Shown here: positions 1 through 6,137 of the stretch, piece by piece | How positions within the stretch are numbered: the stretch's first letter is position 1 | Layout: every line of letters starts with the position of its first letter | Notes under the pieces: generated by a model | What the model saw: the letters and a program-made list of their open reading frames with translations, nothing else | Database searches by the model: none | What the model was told of the DNA's origin: nothing | Made by a program: the position numbers and the translations under genes | Assembly (NCBI GenBank): GCA_946479475.1 | Contig: CAMLGG010000098.1 | Span: 1 to 17,055, forward strand | Source: an uncultured Ideonella sp. | Lineage (GTDB): Bacteria; Pseudomonadota; Gammaproteobacteria; Burkholderiales; Burkholderiaceae | Direction of reading: 5' to 3' | DNA length: 17,055 nucleotides

Positions 1-60
1 CGCAGGGCCGCCCCAAGGGCGAATTCCCCCTCGGGGGGACGGCGCGAAGCGCCAAGGGGG
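1..60. repeat. REP-like palindromic repeat, copy 1
   Basis: This is the first of two nearly identical GC-rich units; the second is at 72-132. The unit contains a perfect stem GGCGC (41-45) / GCGCC (49-53) with a GAA loop. That stem is enclosed by CCCCC (26-30) and GGGGG (56-60), which can pair around it. CCCCC can instead pair with the GGGGGG run at 33-38, giving two mutually exclusive folds. The copy may begin upstream of the window, so its left edge is not certain. It resembles dispersed intergenic palindromes of Burkholderiales genomes; that comparison is from memory. Confidence 0.8.
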
Positions 61-64
61 TCAG

Positions 65-139
65 ATGAGCACGCAGGGCCGCCCCAAGGGCGAATTCCCC
101 CTCGGGGGGACGGCGCGAAGCGCCAAAGGGGGCATATGA
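65..139 (+). other. Possible 24-codon leader ORF coupled to cyaY
   Basis: An ATG at 65 opens a 24-codon frame through repeat copy 2 and stops at TGA 137-139, overlapping the cyaY ATG (136-138) as ATGA. The same frame in copy 1 is open from the window edge and ends at TGA 66-68, overlapping this ATG in the same way. The peptide would be rich in Gly, Lys and Arg and comes entirely from the repeat. It may be an accident of the repeat's phase. Translation would give cyaY a coupled start. Nothing here shows that it is expressed. Confidence 0.2.
72..132. repeat. REP-like palindromic repeat, copy 2
   Basis: This copy matches copy 1 base for base except for one extra A near its right end (AAA at 125-127 instead of AA). 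The repeat period is 71 bp. The stem GGCGC (112-116) / GCGCC (120-124) and the flanking CCCCC (97-101) and GGGGG (128-132) are all kept. The terminal G-run lies only 3 bases before the cyaY start codon, so the repeat occupies the cyaY ribosome-binding region. Confidence 0.85.
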
Positions 140-489
140 CTGCTTCTTCGTTTTCCGACGCCGAGTACCTCCAGCGGGCCCACGCCGTGCTGGCAGCGAT
201 CGAACGGCAGATCGACCGCTGGCTGGACGAGGACGTGATCGACATCGACAGCCACCGCACCGGCGGCCTGCTGGAGCTGGCGCTGCCCGGCGGCAGCAAG
301 CTCATCATCAACACGCAGCCGCCGCTGCATGAGCTGTGGCTGGCCGCCAAGGCCGGCGGCTACCACTTCCGCCTGCAGGCCGACGGCCGCTGGGTCGACA
401 CCCGCGACGGGGTCGACTTCTTCCGGCGGCTTTCCGAGCAGGCCTCGGCCCAGGCGGGCAAGGCCTTGAGCTTCGACGCTCCCGCCTGA
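136..489 (+). CDS. cyaY: Frataxin-like iron donor protein CyaY
   Basis: This 117-residue protein has the length and pattern of bacterial frataxin. The central beta-sheet segment PGGSKLIINTQPPLHELWLA is followed by AGGYHFR and a W-x-DTRDG motif, the most conserved part of the family. The N-terminal helix carries an acidic ridge (DEDVIDID, residues about 32-39), the usual iron- and IscS-binding surface. In known family members CyaY binds iron and modulates IscS/IscU iron-sulfur cluster assembly in the cytosol. ATG at 136 is the only good start; upstream is repeat DNA with a G-run 3 bases away and no ordinary Shine-Dalgarno spacing. The gene converges with mrcA, leaving 25 bases between the stops and no clear terminator. 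Confidence 0.93.
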   Translation: MTASSFSDAEYLQRAHAVLAAIERQIDRWLDEDVIDIDSHRTGGLLELALPGGSKLIINTQPPLHELWLAAKAGGYHFRLQADGRWVDTRDGVDFFRRLSEQASAQAGKALSFDAPA

Positions 490-514
490 CGCGCGAAGAT
501 CGCCGTCAGGGCAT

Positions 515-2875
515 CTAGCGGAACAGGTCGAGGATGCCCTTCTTCTCGTCCTCGGTCGGCGCCTGCGGCAGCGCCTCTTCGGTGCCCAGCGTGGTGATGC
601 CCTGGCCCGGGCTGTACTCGTCGTAGTACCACTCGCCGGCCACGTTGACCACGCCCTCCGGCACCTTGGCCTCCGCGACGGGGACGCCCTTGAGCGCCTG
701 GCTCATGTACTCGATCCACACCGGCAGGGCGAGGCCGCCGCCCGTCTCGCGATCGCCCAGCTTGCGCGGGTTGTCGTAGCCGATCCAGACGATGGCCGCC
801 AGGCTGGGTTGGAAGCCGGCGAACCAGGCGTCCATCGAGTCATTGGTGGTGCCGGTCTTGCCGTACAGGTCCGGCCGCTTCAGCGTCGCCTGGGCGCGGG
901 CCGCCGTGCCTGAGCGCGTCACCTCCTGCAGCAGGCTGTCCATCACGAAGGCGTTGCGGGCGTCGATCACCCGCTGCGACTCGTCGGGCGACTTCAGGTC
1001 CACCTCGTGCAGGACCTTGCCGCGGGCGTCGAACACCTTGTCGATCAGGACCGGCGTGACGCGGTAGCCGCCATTGGCGAAGACGCTGTACGCGGTGGCC
1101 ATCTGCATCGGCGTGACGGAGCCGGCGCCAAGCGCCATGGTGAGGTAGGGCTCGTGCTTCTCGCGGTCGAAGCCGAAGCGGGTGACCCAGTCGCGCGCGT
1201 ACTCGACGCCCACCGATTGCAGGATCCGGATCGAGACCATGTTCTTCGACTTGGCCAGCGCAGTGCGCAAGGGCATCGGCCCCTCGAACTTGCCGTCGTA
1301 GTTCTTCGGCTCCCAGGGCTGGCTGCCCGTCGCGCCGGCGTCGAAGAACAGTGGCGCGTCGTTGACGATCGTGGCGGGGGTGAAGCCCTTCTCGAGCGCC
1401 GAGGAGTAGATGAAAGGCTTGAAGCTGGAGCCGGGCTGGCGCCAGGCCTGGGTCACGTGATTGAACTTGTTCTTGCCGAAGTCGAACCCGCCCACCATGG
1501 CTCGGATGGCGCCGGTGGCCGGCTCGATGGAGACGAAGGCGCCTTCGACTTCGGGCTGCTGCGTCAACGTCCAGTCGCCCTTGGCGCCCTTGATGGCCCG
1601 CACGACCGCGCCGCGGCGGATCTGGCGCTTGGCGTCGGCGTTGGCGGCCAGGCCGGAGGCGACCGGCCTCAGGCCGTCGCCAGTCACCGTGATGGATTCG
1701 CCCGACTGCAGGACGGCCACCACCTTCTTCGGCCCGGCCTCCAGCACCACGGCGGCCTTCAGCTCGTCGTTGTCCGGGTGATCCGTCAGCGCTTCAGCCA
1801 CCCGGGCGTCGACCGCCTTCGGGTCGGCCGGCAGGTCGATGTAGGCCTCGGGGCCGCGGTAGACCTGCCGCCGTTCGTAGTCCATCAGCCCCCGGCGCAG
1901 AGCCCGGTAGGCGACCATCTGGTCGGAGGCGCGCACCGTGAGCTGCACCTGCAGTCCGCGCGTGTAGGTTTCCGCCCCGTACTGGCTGTAGACCAGCTGG
2001 CGGGCCACTTCGGCAACGTACTCGGCATGCACCGGCACGTCGGTCTGCACCCGGTACTTCAGCTCCTGCGCCTTGGCGGCGGCGTGCTGCTCGGCCGTGA
2101 TGAAGCCGTTGTCCAGCATGCGGTCGATGATGTATTGCTGGCGCAGCGTGGCCCGCTTGGGGTTGGCGATGGGGTTGTAGGCCGATGGTGCCTTGGGCAG
2201 GCCCGCCAGCATGGCCGCCTCGGCGATCGTGATGTCCTTCAGCGGCTTGCCGAAATAGATCTCGCTGGCCGCGGCGAAGCCGTAGGCCCGCTGGCCGAGG
2301 TAGATCTGGTTCATGTACAGCTCCAGGATCTGGTCCTTGCTGAGCTGGCTCTCGATCTTCAGGGCGAGCAGGATCTCGTAGAGCTTGCGGGTGACCGTCT
2401 TCTCGGTGGACAGATAGAAGTTGCGAGCCACCTGCATGGTGATGGTCGAGGCGCCCTGGCTGCCCACAGAGCCGAACTGGGCCAGGCCGGCGCGCAGCAC
2501 GCCGATGTAGTCGACGCCGCTGTGCTGGTAGAAGCGAGCATCCTCGATCGCCAGCACGGCGTCCTGCATCACCTTGGGGATCTGGGAGATCGGAGTGAAG
2601 GTGCGCTTCTCGTCGCCGTATTCCCCCAGCAGCACCCCGTCGGCCGAAAGCACCCGCAGCGGCAGGCGCGGCCGATAGTCGGTCACCGAATCCAGCTCGG
2701 GCAGGTTCGGGTAGGCGACCGCCAGGGCAATGGCTGCACCGATCAGGACGACCGCGACACCGGCGACGACCAGCCCCAGTGCGCCCAGCAGCAGCCGGGT
2801 CGGTGTTCGCCACCAGCTGCTGGCGCCTGCGCCAGTGGGGGTCGAGGGGGATTTTTCACGATCGGCGTCGCTCAT
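515..2875 (-). CDS. mrcA: Penicillin-binding protein 1A (bifunctional transglycosylase/transpeptidase)
   Basis: This is a 786-residue class A PBP that polymerises lipid II into glycan strands and cross-links the peptides on the periplasmic face of the inner membrane. A short cytoplasmic tail is followed by one membrane segment (about 27-54). The GT51 domain has its catalytic Glu at 111 in EDARFYQHSG, followed by GASTITMQ and the RKLYEILLA region. An OB-like insertion (about 310-440) precedes the transpeptidase domain, which has the three expected motifs: S483-S-F-K486, S543-K-N545 and K673-T-G-T-T. Length and order fit MrcA/PonA of beta-proteobacteria. The AGGAG complement at 2880-2884 places a ribosome-binding site 4 bases before the ATG. 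It is divergent from pilM, the usual neighbour in this group. Confidence 0.96.
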   Translation of the reverse strand: MSDADREKSPSTPTGAGASSWWRTPTRLLLGALGLVVAGVAVVLIGAAIALAVAYPNLPELDSVTDYRPRLPLRVLSADGVLLGEYGDEKRTFTPISQIPKVMQDAVLAIEDARFYQHSGVDYIGVLRAGLAQFGSVGSQGASTITMQVARNFYLSTEKTVTRKLYEILLALKIESQLSKDQILELYMNQIYLGQRAYGFAAASEIYFGKPLKDITIAEAAMLAGLPKAPSAYNPIANPKRATLRQQYIIDRMLDNGFITAEQHAAAKAQELKYRVQTDVPVHAEYVAEVARQLVYSQYGAETYTRGLQVQLTVRASDQMVAYRALRRGLMDYERRQVYRGPEAYIDLPADPKAVDARVAEALTDHPDNDELKAAVVLEAGPKKVVAVLQSGESITVTGDGLRPVASGLAANADAKRQIRRGAVVRAIKGAKGDWTLTQQPEVEGAFVSIEPATGAIRAMVGGFDFGKNKFNHVTQAWRQPGSSFKPFIYSSALEKGFTPATIVNDAPLFFDAGATGSQPWEPKNYDGKFEGPMPLRTALAKSKNMVSIRILQSVGVEYARDWVTRFGFDREKHEPYLTMALGAGSVTPMQMATAYSVFANGGYRVTPVLIDKVFDARGKVLHEVDLKSPDESQRVIDARNAFVMDSLLQEVTRSGTAARAQATLKRPDLYGKTGTTNDSMDAWFAGFQPSLAAIVWIGYDNPRKLGDRETGGGLALPVWIEYMSQALKGVPVAEAKVPEGVVNVAGEWYYDEYSPGQGITTLGTEEALPQAPTEDEKKGILDLFR

Positions 2876-2898
2876 GAGGCTCCTGCAATGGCGCGCCG

Positions 2899-2904
2899 AT
2901 TATA
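2899..2904 (-). promoter_or_regulatory. Consensus -10 box for mrcA
   Basis: Read on the minus strand this is a perfect TATAAT, 24 bases upstream of the mrcA ATG. No convincing -35 hexamer lies 16-18 bases further upstream, where the sequence is G/C-rich. Either the promoter depends on an activator or the match is fortuitous. Confidence 0.35.
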
Positions 2905-3047
2905 GAAATGAGGGAAATCCGCCCCGGGTGAATTGGCGGGCCCTCCGAATCGCGTTGGCCACACAGTTGCTTGCCCCCGTAAACACTTGGTCACAGCGGA
3001 TGGTGGAAACCCTCGGCGCCCCTTTCGCGATATGGCCGAAACACGTG

Positions 3048-3058
3048 TGTGATTCACA
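3048..3058. promoter_or_regulatory. 11-bp palindrome TGTGATTCACA in the mrcA-pilM spacer
   Basis: TGTGA and TCACA half-sites are separated by one T, giving a perfect 11 bp palindrome. It partly overlaps a second 8 bp palindrome, ACACGTGT (3041-3048). The half-sites look like those of Crp/Fnr-family sites, but the spacing is 1 instead of 6, so a Crp site is not claimed. Its position between divergent promoters makes an operator possible. Confidence 0.25.
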
Positions 3059-3090
3059 ACGAGGAGCGTGATTTGCTGGCCGTTTTTCCT

Positions 3091-3119
3091 TTGTTTCTCA
3101 ACACTTGTACTGCTAGCAT
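3091..3119 (+). promoter_or_regulatory. Putative sigma-70 promoter of the pilMNOPQ operon
   Basis: TTGTTT (3091-3096) and TAGCAT (3114-3119) are 17 bases apart, and TGC precedes the -10 as in an extended -10 element. It lies in the A/T-richest part of the spacer, 54 bases before the pilM GTG. Each hexamer is imperfect. Confidence 0.4.
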
Positions 3120-3173
3120 TGAAGTGCTTTGTTAACTTTGCGTCCTCTTGTGGCGCCGCTGGAGCCGTGATCC

Positions 3174-4253
3174 GTGGGTTTTCTTGACCGCCTCTTGGGC
3201 CAGAAGCATCCGCCGATGATTGGCCTCGATATCAGTTCCTCCAGCGTCAAGCTGGTCGAGCTGTCACAGTCCGCATCCGGCGAACTGGTCCTGGAGCGAC
3301 TGGCGAGCGAGCCTTTCGAAAAGGGATGGATCGTCGACGGCCAGATCGAGAAGTTCGACGAGGTGGCCGACGCCGTCCGCCGCCTGGTGACCCGCAGCGG
3401 CACGAAGACACGCCATGTCGTGATGGCCATGCCGCAGTCGGCCGTCATCACGAAGAAGATCGTCCTTCCGGCCGGCTTGCGCGAGGACGAGATGGAAATG
3501 CAGGTCGAGTCCGAGGCGCATCAATACATTCCGTTCTCGCTGGACGAAGTGAGCCTGGACTTCTGCGTGATCGGGCCCAACGCCAACTCCGCGGGAGACG
3601 TCGATGTCCTGATCGCGGCCTCCCGCAAGGACCGGGTCCAGGATCGCCAGGGCCTGGCGGAGGCCGCCGGCCTCACGCCGGTGGTGCTGGACATCGAGTC
3701 GCACGCGTCTCGCCTGGCCATGGGCCGTCTGATCAATGCCTTGCCCGACGGCGGCAAGGATTCGCTGGTGGCGCTTTTCGAGATCGGAGCCGACACGACG
3801 AGCCTGAAGGTGCTGCGCGAAGAAGAGATGCTCTACGACCGTGACCAGTCCTTCGGTGGTTCGCAGCTTACGCAGCTGATCTCGCGCCAGTACGGCTTCT
3901 CCTACGAGGAGGCCGAGCAGAAGAAGATCAGCGGCGACCTTCCCGAGGACTACGAATCCACGCTGCTGACGCCCTTCGTCGACAGCCTGGCGCATGAGAT
4001 CGGGCGCGCGCTCCAGTATTTCTTCACCAGCACGCCGCACCACAAGGTGCATTACGTGATGCTGGCCGGCGGCACGGCGGCCATGCCGGGCCTGCGCGAG
4101 CGCGTCAAGGATGTCACCGGCTTCGCGTCCAAGGTGGTCAACCCGTTCGAAGGCATGAAGCTCGGATCGTCCGTGCGTGAGGCCAAGCTCCGGCGCGAGG
4201 CGCCGTCGTACCTGACGGCCTGCGGCCTGGCGATGCGGAGGTTCGTGCAGTGA
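3174..4253 (+). CDS. pilM: Type IV pilus assembly protein PilM (actin-like ATPase)
   Basis: This 359-residue cytoplasmic protein belongs to the FtsA/actin fold. The phosphate-1 segment IGLDISSSSVKLVEL is at about 16-30, the phosphate-2 segment EIGADTTSLKV at about 202-212, and the adenosine-binding LAGGTAAMPGL near 297-307. PilM binds the N-terminal tail of PilN and links the inner-membrane alignment complex to the pilus motor. The start is GTG at 3174, with GGAG at 3161-3164 nine bases upstream. An upstream GTG at 3167 is out of frame. It is the first gene of the pil operon. Its stop overlaps the pilN start as GTGA. Confidence 0.96.
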   Translation: MGFLDRLLGQKHPPMIGLDISSSSVKLVELSQSASGELVLERLASEPFEKGWIVDGQIEKFDEVADAVRRLVTRSGTKTRHVVMAMPQSAVITKKIVLPAGLREDEMEMQVESEAHQYIPFSLDEVSLDFCVIGPNANSAGDVDVLIAASRKDRVQDRQGLAEAAGLTPVVLDIESHASRLAMGRLINALPDGGKDSLVALFEIGADTTSLKVLREEEMLYDRDQSFGGSQLTQLISRQYGFSYEEAEQKKISGDLPEDYESTLLTPFVDSLAHEIGRALQYFFTSTPHHKVHYVMLAGGTAAMPGLRERVKDVTGFASKVVNPFEGMKLGSSVREAKLRREAPSYLTACGLAMRRFVQ

Positions 4254-4894
4254 TCCTGATCAACCTTCTCCCGCACCGCGAGGCGCGCCGGCAGGAGCGC
4301 AAGCGTGCCTTCTTCTCGGCTCTCGGTCTGGCAGCGCTGGTCGGCGTGGGCGTCGTCCTCCTCTGGTTCGGCGTTCTGCAGCAGATGACCTCTGCGCAGG
4401 AGTCCCGCAATCGCTTCCTGGCCGACGAGATCAAGAAGCTCGAGGAGCAGATCAAGGACGTCGCCTCGCTGAAGGCCGAGATCGAGGCCCTGAAGGCGCG
4501 CCAGAAGGCCGTCGAGGATCTCCAGACCGACCGCAACGTCCCGGTCTACCTGCTCGATGAGCTGGTCAAGCAGACCCCCGAGGGCATCTACCTCACGTCC
4601 GTCAAGCAGAACGGGAACATCGTGACGATCGGCGGCATGTCGCAGACCAACGAGCGGGTTTCCGAGATGCTGCGCAACACGGCATACAACTCACCCTGGC
4701 TGGAGCGGCCTGAGCTGGTCGAGATCAAGGCGGTCACGCAGGGCAAGGACCGCGACGCACGGCGCCTGTTCGATTTCTCGATGCGCGTGTCGATCAAGCG
4801 TCCGCAGGCGCCCGCCGGTGCGGCCAGCGCAGGTGCTGCGGGCGGTGCCCGACCTGCCAGCGCCCCGGCGGCCAAGCCGGCCAAGGTCTCGTGA
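4250..4894 (+). CDS. pilN: Type IV pilus assembly protein PilN
   Basis: This 214-residue bitopic inner-membrane protein starts with the conserved MILINLLPHRE tail, which in the family docks into PilM. A membrane segment follows at about 24-44, then a periplasmic coiled coil (about 45-85, rich in Lys/Glu/Ala/Leu) and a ferredoxin-like fold. The C-terminus ends in an Ala/Pro-rich low-complexity tail from about residue 183. PilN forms heterodimers with PilO. The start is GTG at 4250, with GGAGG at 4237-4241 eight bases upstream, overlapping the pilM stop by 4 bases. Confidence 0.95.
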   Translation: MILINLLPHREARRQERKRAFFSALGLAALVGVGVVLLWFGVLQQMTSAQESRNRFLADEIKKLEEQIKDVASLKAEIEALKARQKAVEDLQTDRNVPVYLLDELVKQTPEGIYLTSVKQNGNIVTIGGMSQTNERVSEMLRNTAYNSPWLERPELVEIKAVTQGKDRDARRLFDFSMRVSIKRPQAPAGAASAGAAGGARPASAPAAKPAKVS

Positions 4895-5613
4895 GGCGCA
4901 TGATGGCCACCAGCAAGTCCAAGACTCCCAGCATCGATGTCGGTGCCGCGCTGCGCCGCGCGGCAGCGCAGTTCCGTGAACTGAACCCCAAGGAGCCGGG
5001 CCAGTGGCCCGTGCTGCCGAAGATCGCGAGCTGCATCGCGGTCGCCATCGCCGTCGTCGCCCTCGGTTGGGTGGCGGTGCTCAGCGATGTCGACAACGGG
5101 CTCCAGGCGGCCCGCGCGAAGGAGCCGAAGCTCAAGGACGACTATCGGGCCAAGCTGGCCCAGGCCGTCAACCTCAACGAGCTGAAGCGGCAGAAGGAGC
5201 AGGTCCAGGAGTACGTGACCCAGCTCGAGAAGCAGTTGCCCGGCAAGGCCGAGATGGATGCCCTGCTTTCCGACATCAACCAGGCCGGCATCGGCCGTGG
5301 CCTGCAGTTCGAGCTTTTCCGTCCCGGCCAGGTGGTCGTCAAGGACTACTACGCCGAGCTGCCGATTGCGATCAAGGTGTCGGGCCGCTACCACGACGTG
5401 GGCTCCTTCGTGGCCGACGTGGCCAACCTGTCCCGCATCGTCACCCTGCACAACCTGACGCTCACGCCCCCGTCGAAGGAGAAGGACCCGTCGGGCAATC
5501 TCGTGATGGAAGCGACGGCGCGCACCTACCGCTACCTGGATGCGGCGGAGGTGGCGGAAGTCAAGGCGGCTGCCGCCAAGGCGAAGCAAAAAGATAAGGG
5601 CAAGAAGTCATGA
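4891..5613 (+). CDS. pilO: Type IV pilus assembly protein PilO
   Basis: This protein of up to 240 residues has an N-terminal cytoplasmic stretch, one membrane segment (about 44-64), a coiled coil (about 70-115, including RQKEQVQEYVTQLEKQLP) and a C-terminal ferredoxin-like domain with the family pattern LFRPG and IKVSGRYHDVGSF. It pairs with PilN and contacts PilP in the periplasm. The tail is Lys/Ala-rich. The GTG at 4891 keeps the 4-base GTGA overlap seen at the other pil junctions but has only AAGG (4883-4886) close by. ATG at 4903, with GTGAGG (4891-4896) six bases upstream, is a real alternative that shortens the protein by four residues. Confidence 0.94.
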   Translation: MRRMMATSKSKTPSIDVGAALRRAAAQFRELNPKEPGQWPVLPKIASCIAVAIAVVALGWVAVLSDVDNGLQAARAKEPKLKDDYRAKLAQAVNLNELKRQKEQVQEYVTQLEKQLPGKAEMDALLSDINQAGIGRGLQFELFRPGQVVVKDYYAELPIAIKVSGRYHDVGSFVADVANLSRIVTLHNLTLTPPSKEKDPSGNLVMEATARTYRYLDAAEVAEVKAAAAKAKQKDKGKKS

Positions 5614-6137
5614 AGCGCCTTGGTCTGAGCCTGCTCGGCGCCGCGCTCGCGCTCGCCGGCTGCGGTGCCAACATCGACGAGCTGACCCAGTGGATGGATC
5701 AGCAGAAGCGCGAAGCGAAGCCCAACGTCGAGCCGATCGCCGCACCGAAGAAGTTCGTTCCGCAGCCTTACAGCGCCATCACCGGCGTGGAACCGTTCAG
5801 CAACCAGAAGATCGCGACCGGCACGCGGGTGGATGGTGGCCAGTCCAATCCCATGCTGGCCGCCCAGATGCGTCGGCGCAAGGAGCCGCTCGAGGCCTAC
5901 CCGCTGGACGCGATGAAGATGGTCGGCATGGTTTCCCGCCAGGGCCGCCCCTACGCGCTGGTCGAGGTCGACAAGCTGCTGCACTACGTCAAGGCCGGGG
6001 ACTACATGGGCCAGAACTACGGCCAGATCACCAAGATCGACGAAACGGAACTGTCGCTGCGCGAGCTCGTGCAGGACGCGGCGGGCGAATGGATCGAGCG
6101 CACCACGACCCTCCAGCTGCAGGAGAAGGCGCGATGA
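5610..6137 (+). CDS. pilP: Type IV pilus lipoprotein PilP
   Basis: This 175-residue inner-membrane lipoprotein has a signal peptide ending in a lipobox, L15-A-G-C18. The flexible region that follows is Pro/Lys-rich and in the family contacts PilN/PilO. The C-terminal beta-domain (about 95-170) contains the pattern LDAMKMVGMVSRQGRPYALV and KAGDYMGQNYGQI. PilP links the PilN/PilO complex to the periplasmic domains of PilQ. ATG at 5610 overlaps the pilO stop and its own stop overlaps pilQ, both as ATGA. Confidence 0.96.
   Translation: MKRLGLSLLGAALALAGCGANIDELTQWMDQQKREAKPNVEPIAAPKKFVPQPYSAITGVEPFSNQKIATGTRVDGGQSNPMLAAQMRRRKEPLEAYPLDAMKMVGMVSRQGRPYALVEVDKLLHYVKAGDYMGQNYGQITKIDETELSLRELVQDAAGEWIERTTTLQLQEKAR

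Noticed and set aside
1..132. CRISPR array
   Set aside because: Only two GC-rich palindromic units of about 60 bp with an 11-base gap, no set of similar-length spacers and no cas genes.
490..514. Bidirectional terminator between cyaY and mrcA
   Set aside because: The 25-base gap between the convergent stops has no stable inverted repeat or T-run.
1007..2905. 632-codon plus-strand frame opposite mrcA
   Set aside because: Shadow of the PBP1A gene caused by third-position GC bias; the product has no signal, domain or ribosome-binding support.
3048..3058. Crp binding site
   Set aside because: TGTGA and TCACA half-sites are present but separated by 1 base instead of 6.
3068..3185. Small hydrophobic ORF (GTG 3068) before pilM
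   Set aside because: The GAGGAG at 3061-3066 is only one base from the GTG, too close to act as its ribosome-binding site, and the frame covers the predicted promoter and the pilM start.
5540..6133. Upstream extension of the pilQ frame through pilP
   Set aside because: The added 198 residues are Arg-rich and overlap pilO/pilP coding; a proper signal peptide begins only at ATG 6134.
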